Shown: in pieces, positions 37,701 to 49,745 of the stretch
Layout of the letters: every line of letters begins with the position of its first letter
Numbering within the stretch: position 1 is the first letter of the stretch
Source of the DNA: Triops longicaudatus
Taxonomy: Eukaryota > Arthropoda > Branchiopoda > Notostraca > Triopsidae
Assembly: GCA_022885665.1 (NCBI GenBank)
Contig: JAGQDJ010000033.1
Location: 806,001 to 870,000 of the forward strand
Direction of reading: 5' to 3'
DNA length: 64,000 nt
Notes under the pieces: model-generated
The model's database searches: none
The model's input: only the letters and a program-made list of their open reading frames with translations
What the model was told of the DNA's origin: nothing
Made by a program: the position numbers and the translations under genes

Positions 37701-40700
37701 TTTTAAAGCTCTATGAAACAGTACTGTCCCCCAGCGATTAGTTTTTGTACACAGTGCCATGCGGTTAGCAAAGAACTCTTTGTTGGGGTCGTTTATCTTG
37801 GGAAAGTACAGTACTGTATTAATGTCAATGCAGTTCACTGAAATCTCGCAGCACTTTTTTCAAAATCCTAATGAAATTCCCTTAGAAACTTCACTTTGTT
37901 GAGTTGATGTTGGACATCCCTAACTTCGAATGGCTGAAGCTAAACAAAACGTGGTTTTCCTGGAAGCGCAATTTGTTAAATATGTGACGAATTACCGGGA
38001 AGTGCCCCTGGAACTTTGGAGCAGGTTTTACAATCCAAAAAGTCTAGAACAGGAATCCTCGCCATGTACAGCAAAGGCAATAAGACCCACTTCACTTACT
38101 TGAAGTTTTTGTTTGACTTCCGACGAAGCAACGGCGCTCTGCTCATGTTTTTCCTTCTTTTTGATGGCTTCCAAGCGCTCTCTTTCGTGGCGTTCCCGTT
38201 CCCTTTGCTCCCGAGCCTCCTCTTCTAGCTTTTTTTGGCTTTCCCGTTCGAGGTACTCCTGGAACACAAGGCCAGCCTATTGGTGACAACAATGTCCCCA
38301 AAAACAAATTGGGAAACAAAAAGAAGATAAACTCATGAACGAAAGCAAACTTGACTTCCGTCCCCAATTAAAATGCAACAGCGCCACTACGAGCAGTTAT
38401 TCAGTCCCCGATCACATGCAACCCTTGTGAGTACCCAGTTCGGCATGCAAAAAATCCTTCCTTACCTGGATGTGCTGCTGCAACTGTTTTTCGTGCTGTT
38501 CGGCCAACTGCTGCTGCTGGGCATGGAACTGCTGTAGCAGTATTTGTTGCTGTATTTGTTGCTGTTGTTTTAGCTATAAAAATCAAAACAATACAAAATT
38601 AGCCGTAAATTCCTTTTTCTCGACAAGAACGTCATAAAAGCACGTAAACCTTTGCATTGTTTCCCTCCATATAATGCGACGACTCGGAATGTGTTTTACA
38701 CAAAGGTTAAAAAAGGTGGATAAACATTTGGATGGGTATTATATTGGTATTTACATAAACTAGGTTGAGCGAACTCTTTGATAAGCAATATTTGAATAAT
38801 GGAGGAAGTGAGAGCAATGCTGGGCGTAAGTGTACACTTCGCATTTTCCTATCTAAATCGTAACACACCAATTTCTATCAACCTTTCATCGTATCTGACT
38901 TTGTACCAAGCTTATCGAGTACAGTCGCACTGCGTTTATTTCTGTGAGCGATTGTAGCAGCTTGAATTACAACCTTTGCACACAAAAAAAAAACAACAAC
39001 CGCAACCGGTGCGCGGTCACAGCAGTTTCACACATTTAGTCCTTCAAGATTCACACAATGTCAGAAAACTAGTCACACTTCAGGACGAACGCTGCTATAC
39101 GAGTAAATTGTGTGGTTTAAGCACAGCTGAGTCTGACTTTTTTCAGGCAGCGTATTGGCCGTTCAACACAATGAATCAGGTTTGCAGTAAACAAGAATCG
39201 CAAAGCTAAAAGGCAGAAAATTATTTTGTCTGATATTGGAAGTACTTTCGATCCGTGTCACGTTCTGCAATATATGAAAAAAGACCACTGCCAAAAATAG
39301 TTCAAAACATTTCTCGTCTTTACTTCCTCGTAAATTAAAAAAATATACAAAATGTTTGCTTTTTCATTTGTCGTTTAAAATGAGTCTCAGTCGGCACGCC
39401 TCTTACAGGCCAGGACAATTTTAAGCAATAAACAGTAACGTGCTTGTGTCTCTTTTCAGATATTTTTGTTTCCGCATTGTACCCAAATTTTCGCCGCAAA
39501 TTCTGGTTTGGAACTCTTATCTGTGATTAGAGTTAAATGACAATATCCGTAAAGTAACTTCTTACATACATTGTCTTAGTGATTTTATAAGAAAGTAACA
39601 GGATTTCCTTTTTAGCTGCCAAAAACAACATTCGATTCCTATGACAACATACTAGAAGTTTTTGACACACTGGAATTCCAAACTGAATCTACCCTAGCCT
39701 AATTACTTCAAAGCAGCAGTCTAGTTGGCTTGATTGTGTCACTACGTTTACTATCTTTTTATTATACTTGCTGCCAAATTTGTCTTTTCGTTGTAGAATT
39801 CCACTGAGAAGAAGGAAATGTCGATATTTGGAAATAGGGAGAGCGACCTGAAATGTTTTCTAACATATTCTAGTCCGCAGCTTTCAAATCAGCAAAGTAG
39901 TAGATCGCAAATTACTTGGATTTCCGCAAAAATTATTCATTTTATATTTTGAGCATAAAAGACTAGATTCCTGTATAACCGCAGTGCATATGGCCAATTG
40001 GAAGGGGAGTAGTTTTGGACAATTTTGTAAGCAAAGCTAACAACTGGCAACGATGTTTCAATAGTACAGTTTTTCTTTTGCGTAAAAATACGTCACGGTT
40101 AGAATTGTCTCAAAAATGGCTTGGTTGATTTTCGAAACTAAGCGCAGGTTGTTCCTACTTTTGTCGATTTTAAGTATTGCTTTCTCGTTGTCATCATACC
40201 CAGCATACTTTTTAGATAATTTTAATGAAAATGTGTCTATAAATGGACGAACCGATTTTAGTTATCTTTTCGCGTCTTCGTGGAGGGGTTTGTCTTAAAG
40301 CATTCGAACTCCAAAATGGATCATCTGACATTCGACTTTTTATGTCAAATTATTCTAAGAAATTTCTTGTGTGAATACAAAAAGAAAGTTGAATTATCCA
40401 AAAGTGAGAAAAGTTTGAGCTCAATTTTGAGAAATAGCAGTTTTCCAGAAACAGCCCAGAAGTATTGGTAATGAAGCTTGGGTTCGTAACCGTAGTCATG
40501 CATAAGAAGCTATGCAGCCCTGTATTAGACAATGAGGAAGACAAAGTAAAGAATATAATGGATGGATAAAACAAATGACCATAATAGTGCCCAAATGTTT
40601 GTCCTAATTTTTTCACTCGTCTGCTATTTTCCATTTTCCCTACTGGACTTCCCTTTTAACATTTTTTCCTTATGAGTAAAAAAGACTTAGCAAGTTTCGT

Positions 40701-41546
40701 TCAAATAAAAATTATTACAAAACATTCTTCTGTACAGGCAGTATCTGAAGACTATGTACGAGAATCCATAAATTGCCCCTGCCAGTTGCGTAAAATGTTC
40801 CCGCTCTGACCTTAACAAAATGTACACAGCTCAGAATTAACGTACTAAACCGACACAGATTTTAGTACAAAACCAGCGTGGAAATCGTGCAAAAATATAC
40901 GTTACGTTGGAGTATAATGCAGTGTACGACAGAATGATGATCATATGCTAAAATACAACCCCATTCCAGAGCAAATCTAGGAAGTACTTGCAAGGAAACA
41001 GTCGCACTGTACTTGTGTATACATTTGACAATAGACATTTTTCACCTCACACATAAAGAAGTCGAATGACGCACTAGAATCTGCATAACAATTTATGATA
41101 TTCATGTAAGTGTAATCTATTGCTACTCCCAAAGATATTGCACACAAAAAATAATAAAAAAATTAACAGTTTTAATGAAAAAGAAAACCAGCTTTACGAG
41201 CTTAGAACAATGAACTATTTCAAATGTGGTGCTTTTGTTACCCCTTAGCCTTTACGTGCCTCACTGTCTGCTACCTATGAATAACAGTCGAGATTTAGCC
41301 CAAATGGAGCAAACTGAACTACACTGTATGTTTGCTAAGCTACTAAGCTGCAACCTCCATTACACTGTACTCCAAACTTTGCAAGCTGATGGTTTTTACC
41401 TGTAAGATTTGGTGCTGAAGTGACTGTTCTCGAATCAGGGGAACAGAAGTTGGTCCGGTGGCTGTCAAGGCGCTTAATTCGGTGGCACCGAACTTGGTGC
41501 CACCGAAGAGCGGGCTTGGGCTGCTTAATCCAGATCCACTATTCAT
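31714..41546 (-). CDS. HDAC4: Class IIa histone deacetylase (HDAC4/5/7/9 type)
   Basis: This is a signal-responsive co-repressor that shuttles between nucleus and cytoplasm. Nineteen exons join in phase: 41400-41546, 38466-38573, 38100-38258, 36173-36261, 35892-36079, 35515-35667, 35221-35321, 34982-35110, 34792-34912, 34139-34690, 33716-33945, 33466-33637, 33227-33409, 32992-33155, 32806-32925, 32631-32753, 32197-32508, 31839-32020, 31714-31780. The product is 1099 residues (human HDAC4 1084). In order: a Gln-rich coiled coil; the MEF2-binding helix SSEVKQKLQEFVLNKK (about 131-146); three 14-3-3 sites (RKTASES, RTQSAP, RALSSP); a class IIa zinc subdomain (HQCICG, MHPEHGG, LPCGG); catalytic RPPGHHAE, DVHHGNG and SAGFD; and an NES-like TETVTAMAGLSV. 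The catalytic position reads GGYDL. One intron (34982-35221 region) uses a GC donor. The first exon follows an acceptor, so transcription starts further upstream. Confidence 0.95.
36262..38099 (-). other. HDAC intron, about 1.8 kb
   Basis: The intron is bounded by CAA/GTAAGT at 38100/38099 and TTTTTAG at 36262, in phase 0. I found no conserved exon inside. The open frames at 36687-37025 and 37447-37629 are AT-rich and resemble nothing. Confidence 0.6.
38574..41399 (-). other. HDAC intron, about 2.8 kb
   Basis: This phase-0 intron lies between the first visible coding exon and the Gln-rich exon. No other exon, repeat family or RNA gene was recognised in it. Confidence 0.6.
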
Positions 41547-42066
41547 TTCTGCAAAATAAATAATAAAAAAACGATTGGTTAATTTTTGCGATATACTGAC
41601 AAAGACATCGACAGGTTAACACTTGTTGCTTTATCTGTCCAAGTGACGCAACTTCACAGGCGTTGATGGAAAAACGTGAAGACGTTAAAAAACAAATTTT
41701 ACTGTCATGCTGAAGAATTGATTTACTAGGAACTTGACTAAGATAAAACTTGCCAACAAATAACTTCCATTAAACGAAACGAAAAAATTCTTGGAATCAT
41801 CCACTGCATCACCAACAGGTTTTTATACTCACATCGAAAGCCATACTGCAATGACTACTTAATACGAAACACTTTCAACAAATGCAATTCAAAGGATTCA
41901 CGTTTGCAACTGGTGCGTTCATCTTAACTATCTTTCCACTACCTAATCTAGACGTACTATCGAGAGTCAGGAGTATTTTTGGAAGTGACAAAATCTAACG
42001 AATCCGTCTGAGATTGTAAATCGCAGTTAAGTTGACTAAATAAGGAGCTTTAATGTTATGTCTACA

Positions 42067-42074
42067 ATGTAAGG
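42067..42074. repeat. Left copy of 8-bp target site duplication
   Basis: ATGTAAGG immediately precedes the left terminal inverted repeat of the hAT element. The identical octamer at 42613-42620 follows the right end. Eight-base duplications are diagnostic of hAT insertion. Confidence 0.9.
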
Positions 42075-42612
42075 CAGTGGTGCCCAACCTACGGATCGCG
42101 GGCCACATCCGGCCCGCGAAGGTGCCTCATGCGGCCCGCTCATTTATACCGGACAGAGAGTGCCATCACCCTTTCGCCCCCACAGGGTTGCCCTTTCTTT
42201 GCCGTATAATTTATCAAAAGTAAAACTTTACTTGAGACCTTAACTCTGGCGCTAATGGGATCTGGTATGTCAATCCCCACGCCTTAGTGCAAAACCTGCA
42301 TCTCGCTCTCGACTTACGGACGATCACCTGCATTCTGTACTGAGGATCAACGTGACGAAATTTGATCCAAACATTCCAAAACTGGTTTCTGAAAAGCAGC
42401 TGCAGACATAACAAAATCACATCAAGTGCTGAGTGCAATTACTTTTGGCTTATGATTTCTTTCTTTCTAGCCGAATCTTACGCTTTGTATATCACTGCAT
42501 AATTTCATTTTTAACGTCGGCATGAATCTGGCGAAACCGGAACATTCAGGCCCGCGAGATTTTATATCATGTCGCGCGCGGCCCTCGGGTGAAAAAAGGT
42601 TGGGCACCACTG
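42075..42612 (+). mobile_element. Non-autonomous hAT transposon, 538 bp
   Basis: The left end starts CAGTGGTGCCCAACCT and the right end finishes AGGTTGGGCACCACTG, exact inverted repeats of 16 bp. The sub-terminal ends are GC-rich (gcgggccacatccggcccgcg on the left, gcgcggccctcggg on the right). This style is typical of hAT elements related to the GTF2IRD2/Charlie-type transposases. Flanking 8-bp duplications are identical, which indicates relatively recent insertion. Inside, 42289-42411 encodes a relic of the transposase C-terminus, so the element is an internal-deletion product of a full-length copy. It lies upstream of the first certain HDAC exon, perhaps in an HDAC 5' intron. Confidence 0.9.
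42289..42411 (+). pseudogene. hAT transposase C-terminal (hATC) fragment
   Basis: The frame reads SRSRLTDDHLHSVLRI, followed by FDPNIPKLVSEKQLQ and a TAA stop. LTDEHLxSxLRI is the hallmark of the hATC dimerisation domain tail in GTF2IRD2/ZBED/SCAND-like hAT transposases. About 40 codons remain. The rest of the transposase is deleted, so it cannot encode an active enzyme. Confidence 0.85.
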
Positions 42613-42620
42613 ATGTAAGG
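42613..42620. repeat. Right copy of 8-bp target site duplication
   Basis: ATGTAAGG directly follows the right terminal inverted repeat and is identical to the copy at 42067-42074. Confidence 0.9.
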
Positions 42621-45600
42621 TGTCGAAAATACTTCGAACTACAAATGGTGCCTGGTTTTACCTCGCGAAGCGAAGTAAGCATTGGTGATATTAGCTATCT
42701 TTAACCCTTTCACCACGACTTACTGAATACAGTTCAGAAGTGCACCAGAAATTCAGCGAAACTACAAGAAAAACACAGCTAAGATTATAATCGGTAATGA
42801 CAAGCTGGATGAAAAGAGATTTCAAATATGTTTGGCGGTACATCAAAGTTTTCTGGATGACATCGAGCTTATTATGCTCCTTTTCGGAACAGTGACTACG
42901 TACTGGCTATAAAATTTCGAGATTCATAAAGATACAATTCGAACTTTTTACGGACAAATTACATAAGAGCTTTCGACTATTTCTCGAACATATTTAAAAT
43001 TTGAAAAAAGTCTTTGCGGTAAAAATTTGAACTGTTTTTCATTATCCCAAATTGGTGTGCTAGAAACATCGTTGATATTATTAAAGATTCGATTTTTATT
43101 CCAACTGTCATTAAAAAAGTACGAACAAATAGAGCAAGTCATTTGCTTTCATGCACGTGTTTCCCGTCTTCACGAAAAACAACTTTTTACGACCAAACTT
43201 TTTTTCATGTTCCACGAATCGTTCAGCAGCTGTTTCTGTGAAGTTATTGGGGCGTTAGTTCCCGAGTTGTGCTGTACCAGATCTCAGTGACAACTGACAA
43301 AAATATTCTTTCTTAAGAATCTGAACAGCAAGTTCTAAATATCACGAATTAAAACTTCTGCTAAGACTGACTTGAAGTCTACGAAATTATCTGTTCTTAC
43401 TCGGTCACGACAATTCTCGCAGTATCTCATGCCGAGTCCTACGAGAACGGGGATGTACAGTGTCTTCAATATTGTCATGGCTTTACGCAAATTTGTCCGC
43501 ACATGACTCTCCGAAACGCGTACCCTTGCGTCTCCTGCACTGCGCAAAGCTTCAATTTACTCCCTTTAGCGAAGCTTCCTTCCTACCAAATTAATTAACA
43601 GGAACGTTTTCATTTGTTACGTGTCAGCACCTGTTCCAAAGTGATCAGACGGCATTTACCCATAATATGCACTCAAGTCCCCTTGCTTAAGGCCACGGTG
43701 GAGTTGATGCTCGTGGCAAAATTACATGGGAACTGGCGTGTTAAGTTTTCGTGAATACTGTCAAACTGTTCTTAAATAGGATCTTGACATCAACGTTTGC
43801 TGATTAAATTGTCATGAGGCTGAGGCTTTTCTAAAACACTGATGATTAAATCGATTACACTGATTATTCTGAACTTTTCTGTCATTCTGAACATTTTTAG
43901 TGCTAAATGCTGAACAAATAGTTACAGCAAGCACGAAAAAATGCATAAAAGACGTTTGCACGGAAATTTCACTGTCTTTAAAAACGGTTGAGATGTTTTG
44001 ATTCCATTGTTCAAGTTTTGCAGTATGAATTGAACTTTGTGGACAATAACTCCAGAACAGCTCATTCAGTTTCTGAGATGTTTATTGCTAAATATTTCCC
44101 CAAAAAATGTATAACGGTACTGAACTAATCTAATTTTTCAATTTAACAAATATGGGTTAATTTTGCACATTCAAAACTGTACTTATCGCTATACTTATCC
44201 AAATTATTTAGCTGTATTAGTGAAACTGACTCTTCGCAAGTGCGTCATGTTGTTGGCAAAAATATCTTTCCTTCCACCGTGGCCTTATCTTATCCCAGAG
44301 TTTATGATACTCATGATTTTTTATAGCAGCATTTTACAATAATAAATAAACAAATAATACATGAAAAGATATCCTTATGCATCTTTTATTTATGCGATAT
44401 TTTCAATATCTCCAAATATTTTGCGATGTTTACAAGTTTTCTAAATTAGGTTTTGTTTGTTTTAGTATTTTTCCACTTGCACAGATATAGATATTTTTGC
44501 TGATATAGATTTTTTAAAAAATATTTATCTACTTATGTGAAATTTCTTTCGTAATTTACCAGAAATGAACACAGGCCACGAACGATGGGCGAAAGACTTA
44601 CTAGTGCTTACAGAAAATAATATAAGACATAGATGATTATTCAAACATACTGCATAGGCCAAGATGGAGCCTACGATGAAGATGAGGCTAGTAGTAATTC
44701 AACATGAAAATCCCTGATCCGTTACACTCAGTCTTTCATTCCCGAACCAGCGCACTTTCAAACAATTCATCCTACGTTTTAATTCCATATCAAACGTGAA
44801 TTCTCCGTCACGTCTTCTGCCTTCGTGAAAACCTTAAAACAGGTTTCTCCTTAAAACAGGTTGCGCCTTGAACCCTAAGACACTGTGTCGCCAATCAGAT
44901 GACGTCTATTAGCTGTACCCCCTCAAGCAAGCGTGCATGTCTTCGACAACTAGCTGCGTAAGCACGTATAATCCAAAGATACGTCAAAGTTCAGTCAAGT
45001 TTTAAGCTTCATTGCATATTCATCCGTCTGCTTCATATTTTTACCTGACACAATTCTCCCACCCTCGCTCTTTACATATCCACCTGTCCACCTGACACTT
45101 TGCTCAACCGCTCAGGATTGTTTGATTTATCGAGCGTTTCTATCACTACTGTTATGCACCATGACCGCAAGCATCACAGCAGAATCATGACACTTATCGT
45201 GCCGATACACAATGCTCTGACATTGAACAAAAGTTCACGGCAGTGTTGGTACAAGATGAAGATAGCACGTTCATAAATAACAACATCCGCGCCAGGTTGA
45301 CGAAAGGTCGGCGTGATTATTTACACAACCCCAGCTTGTATCCAGTTATCCAGGTGTATCCAGCACCAACCCCTCATCACGACTGGTGGGAAATCGGAGA
45401 GGTACTGCGCTGTGCATCTCGAACCCTACAAACGCAGGGGAAAGAATCTACAGAAAAACAATGGCGTGACTCAACTCCCCTTTTCCTAATCTGCATTCGG
45501 CAGGGTTATAGGATAAAACAAGTAAAACCCAGCCTCGCAATTAGTTACACTATCGTCACAATGCCATGGAATAGCACATGGAAACACTAACACCCTTTTG

Positions 45601-46159
45601 AAAAATTGGCTTTTAAAATCAGACGAAAACGGGCAAAAACTGCTTTAACCATGAGTGATGAGGACCAGGTACACATTTCTGCATTAAAGACGTGAACAGT
45701 AGACAAGGAGTTTTCTTGGGGCTAACGCTTCGTCACGACTCATGTGTGATGATAGTTTGTGAGAAAACGGGTATCCTGAACGCAAATATTCGACACGAAC
45801 TTGCCGGCAGCCAACGCTGTTAAAAAATGTTTGCGGAAGTTTGACAACGCTATCGTCCCTATGCTTCGTAATCAGTTAAATTCTACGTCCGGTATACTCA
45901 AGATGGAAAATGTAGTTTCCATTCCCTTTCTAGAGTACATTTGCCTGAACTGAAATCCAATACGTACTGGAAACAAGACAAATTCTCTAAAACCTGAGAC
46001 AGGTATGTCAACTTAAAACGTGGCTTAGAGGACTACAAATAACGGCAATTATTTTTAAAGCACGTTTCACCGGGCTTCTCATAGCGGAAAAAAGGAGGTT
46101 AAAATTTAGGGTTACAAATCAGCATGTCCTTAATCTTTCCAAAAAGAACTCCGCAAACT

Positions 46160-46217
46160 ATACTACTACTACTACTAATAATAATAATAATAATATAATA
46201 ATTAATAAAAATAATAA
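46160..46217. repeat. Trinucleotide microsatellite (TAC)n(TAA)n
   Basis: A run of TAC repeats passes into TAA repeats and then into degenerate AT-rich sequence. It is a simple-sequence locus. Confidence 0.85.
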
Positions 46218-47700
46218 TGAAACTAAATTATAATCTCAAGTATAAAACGAAAATTACTACAAAATACAGCAGTACGAAATTCGCATTAGACAACTGTGAA
46301 AGAAAAATGTAAAATTCGTCATGTACGACCGTCTATTTATGGTAAACGGGTATCTATTAAATAGTTATATACAATACTTATGACGCCTTTTAGCGAGGTG
46401 ACGTAGTCTTTACTTACTGTCGTGCCTTACTTTATCTTACGAGCTTTCACTCTTGTTTGGCTTAGCGTACTAAAACAGAACTGTACAGTCTTTTGTACTT
46501 TCTAGCTGCTTTTGATTGCATTTCTGCACATTTTTTTAGATTAATCAACCTTCTATATAGCTGGCCTAGGCTTTTGTCCCACGGAGGCTGGGTAAGCTTC
46601 TAATGTACACACTTTCGTTTTATAAGTTTCAACTGTAACAATAGACTGATTGGTAATAGGCTTCGCTCTGCAATGATAGTATATAGTAGAAGAAAACAAT
46701 AGGTCGATTTATCCTTATACCTGCAAATTTTAGTCCAATTATCACTCTGCTTTCACAAACAAATTTAACCACGTAAATATGTAGATTAAACACTTCCTAC
46801 TTTAGTTGTTTGTCTATTTTTCAAATATACAAACAGCTTCACTTAAACTCCTGTCACAAGTGTGCGGCAGACCAATCAAATTACGTTATTTATTGAGATA
46901 ATAAATTGTCACCAACAAAAGAACTCCGCCTCATTTGCTAACTGTTTTTATCGATAAAACGCTATATTTCCTACGTGTATCTTTCGTTTATACAGCTTCA
47001 TCTCCCATATGCCCTGAACGATCACGGTTAAGGCTCTCTATCCTTTCCTGCGTACTTCACAGTTTCCAAAAATAGCTCCGGATCGATGCGACTTGCCCAC
47101 AGGGTAGAAACCGAACGTCTCGTTCACCTAATCTAAAATCCCGCCACGAAACTCAACCATGCGACTCTCACCCTACGGAAGTCCAACGGAATTATTCGGT
47201 AAAATAATATCCTTGTCTCAAGAACGTGCACGTGCCTTTTCTTATCGTCACAATCGTTCCCTACGCGACCGAAAACGAAATATTGGCAGTTATTACATGC
47301 ACGAGCGTGCATCACGAATCCACCTACACAACGCTCAGATTTACCCTTTAGTTCAGGGCTATATCATTGATACCTGGACCAAAAAGGCAACATCTCACAA
47401 AGCAATATATTGCTTCAGGCCTTACCGAACCTTTTCAGAAATAAACCTCTTTTCTTACACAACAAAAACCACACAAATAGACCTTTTATTTTTACAATAG
47501 TTCACACAACAGAAGGATTTTTATATACAAATCGTACTTTCAATAACACTACTAAAACACCTTGTTTGGACACAAAATAAAAGAATATCACTAATTAAAC
47601 GCAACACGGTGACTTCCAGCCACTGAAGTAAAGTAAACTGCGTCATTACAGGACATTTTGTTTAGTACAGATTTAGAGGGGGGTTTTCCTTCCGACTAGC

Positions 47701-47824
47701 TATAAATAGCCCTTTCAAACCCCAAAGTGTTTCCCGCCTCGTCGAAAGAAACGAGGCCTACTACAACCGATCTCGTCTAGCTTGACTGTTAAGCCCCATG
47801 GTGGTGTTATACACCATGCGGGGC
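47701..47824 (+). ncRNA. Candidate structured RNA behind a TATA box
   Basis: TATAAATA at 47701-47708 is followed 28 bp later by a perfect 7-bp stem (47736-47742 with 47751-47757, 8-nt loop). A second stem of 11 bp with a 2-nt bulge follows (47793-47803 with 47812-47824). No long reading frame crosses the block. Between the stems, cgatctcgtct matches a short piece of 5S rRNA but not its surroundings. It could be a small RNA gene transcribed from the TATA box, or a chance pair of inverted repeats. I recognise no known family. Confidence 0.25.
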
Positions 47825-48441
47825 GAACGGTATACTTCAAGAATAGATATATAGCTGTCTCGTAACCACCTGCTTCCTTGACTTAGACCAGCATAACAAC
47901 AAATTATAGCTCCTCAGTGCAGATCCTCCTGTCCCAGATTTCAGTCTGACTCGTGCGCTGTACCTTCATTTAATAACGTTAGGTTAGCGATGCTTCAAGT
48001 TTTCTACGTAAAGATAACTCATGGGTTCGCTTTCGCTAGTCAGATTATGTTCAATCGACGTTGCTAGGCGACACTTCATCAAGGTTTCATGAACGTAACG
48101 AAAAAAAGTTTATCCACGGTTGCAAGATATGTCTGACGAAACAAGTCATCTTGCTATTTTCAGACATGGTTTTGCAACCTTGGATCATTTTTCTTTGAAT
48201 CTATCATTACGCAAATCTTGTGTCAAGGTAGTAAAATATCCCAATGGATACTCCTCAACACTACGAGCTTTCCCTCAGCTAGACAAGGGAGGAGGCTCTT
48301 CATTAAAGAAGTAAAAAAATATTAGTAAAAAAAATTCGAAGATAGGAAAAATAAGCAAACACTTTCAAGAGGAATGTTTGCTATTATGTAACTTACACCC
48401 ACTAGATAGTGTGCAATAGGCTTTTAACTCTCCAATTTTAT

Positions 48442-48544
48442 TCATAATAATTATATTTCATAATAATTATTCATAATAATTATATTTCATAATAATTATT
48501 CATAATAATTATATTTCATAATAATTATTCATAATAATTATATT
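48442..48544. repeat. 29-bp minisatellite, about 3.5 copies
   Basis: The array alternates a 16-bp block (tcataataattatatt) with its 13-bp shortened form (tcataataattat), giving three perfect 29-bp units plus one final 16-bp block. The copies are identical, so the expansion is recent. Confidence 0.9.
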
Positions 48545-49436
48545 TTTGAAAGTTTGCTACGATTAGAAGAGTACAGACTGGCGAAGTATAAGGAATCACT
48601 GTTTATTTACAGTAGGCGTTTATTTTCCGTGCTAGGGTATTTTGGGGACTCTTAGGGCTTGGTGTTCTAACTCGAAGATTGCATCTTGATTCATCTTTCA
48701 AAGAGTGAACCAATTTGCATGGCGTTACGAGCCGTAACAACGTTTTCTTACCGCTGGCGGTCCTTTCTATATATAGACCACGCGTCAACCCCACCGTATT
48801 TAATGACAACACCACACCGAGACGTACCGATCGATTTTGGCTAGGTCTCAACATTACCGCTGTTTTAAATTCGTGAATTACTGTCAATCATGTAAAAGAA
48901 AGATATTACTGAAGCATGCACCTCGGTATATTTCTTCCAAGAAAGACCAGAAGACTAAATAAATGCTACGGTTAAGGAACAAGCAAGAAATTCTTTCCCC
49001 AAAATAGCTAACAGCTCTGGTTTTAAAAACAGACAGGAGGCAAAAACTCCCTGTTCAACCATCCTAACTAAAAACAACCCCTCCAAAAATACATTTTTGT
49101 CCTCATTACGGGTCACAAAAACGCACACGGTTTTGCTCCCAACAGCACACTTTGGCATAACCCAGACCTTGTCATTTGTCAAAGCAACTTACTTTCGAAA
49201 CCGGACACAAGTTACAACCACTACCATTCGCTTAAAAACTACTTTCCGTTCACTACAGCTGCATACATGCATTCATAATTAGTAGGGATGATGGAAATCA
49301 AAAGCTTCCGTAAAGGCTCTTATTGCCGCCGCGGCTTGTCCACTCCCAATAACAAATCTTAGATACTTTCTAACCCCAATCCCTCAGGCTTTTCGCTTTT
49401 ACAGCAGTCCGAAGACACTCATTATTTGTTCCCTAC

Positions 49437-49745
49437 CTCCATCTTCGGTATCCATTTGAAAGACGGTCGTGTCGACGGGAATTTGATATTCAGACAAACG
49501 TGGATTTACACTTATAAGGTCGCTAAAATAATGGATTTTGCCGACTCCCGGACCCGATTCCGCACTGTTGCTAACAGGGCCTGAACTCAGATTGGGTGCC
49601 GAGTACAGCGAGGCTGTAGGCCGCGGTGGTTTGCCCATGGGACAACGTGAATCTCGCGAAACGTCCATTGAGGAGCGATCCGCCAGGGCAGAGCGCAATT
49701 CAACAATTTGGCACTGACCTCCACTTTTGCCACCTTGGAAACTAC
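49437..49745 (-). CDS. Possible upstream coding exon of the HDAC gene
   Basis: This frame is open on the minus strand between an acceptor (CTGGGTAG at 49746) and a donor (GATGGAG then GTAGGG at 49437). It has a protein-like composition with KPPRPTASLYSAPNLSS, KIHYFSDLISVNPRLSEYQ and TVFQMDTEDG. An internal Met at 49668 could be a start. The donor phase (1) fits the first certain HDAC exon, whose acceptor at 41549 precedes AA-ATG, joining as EDGE-MNSGSG. That would make the HDAC N-terminus longer than MNSGSG and add a 7.9-kb intron. Class IIa N-termini are poorly conserved, so homology does not settle it. Alternatively it belongs to an unrelated gene or is a chance frame. Confidence 0.35.

Larger units (their letters stand above)
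42621..49436. other. Gene-poor AT-rich stretch
   Basis: No protein-like frame was found. It contains a microsatellite at 46160-46217, a TATA box with a hairpin pair at 47701-47824 and a minisatellite at 48442-48544, each listed separately. If the exon at 49437-49745 belongs to HDAC, this is its 5' intron. Confidence 0.5.

Noticed and set aside
42214..42438. A 74-codon minus-strand frame inside the hAT element
   Set aside because: It is antisense to the transposase tail on the plus strand. The hATC motif is read only on the plus strand.
47761..47790. A 5S rRNA fragment
   Set aside because: Only about 11 bases (cgatctcgtct) match. The flanking bases do not fit the 5S fold or its internal promoter boxes.
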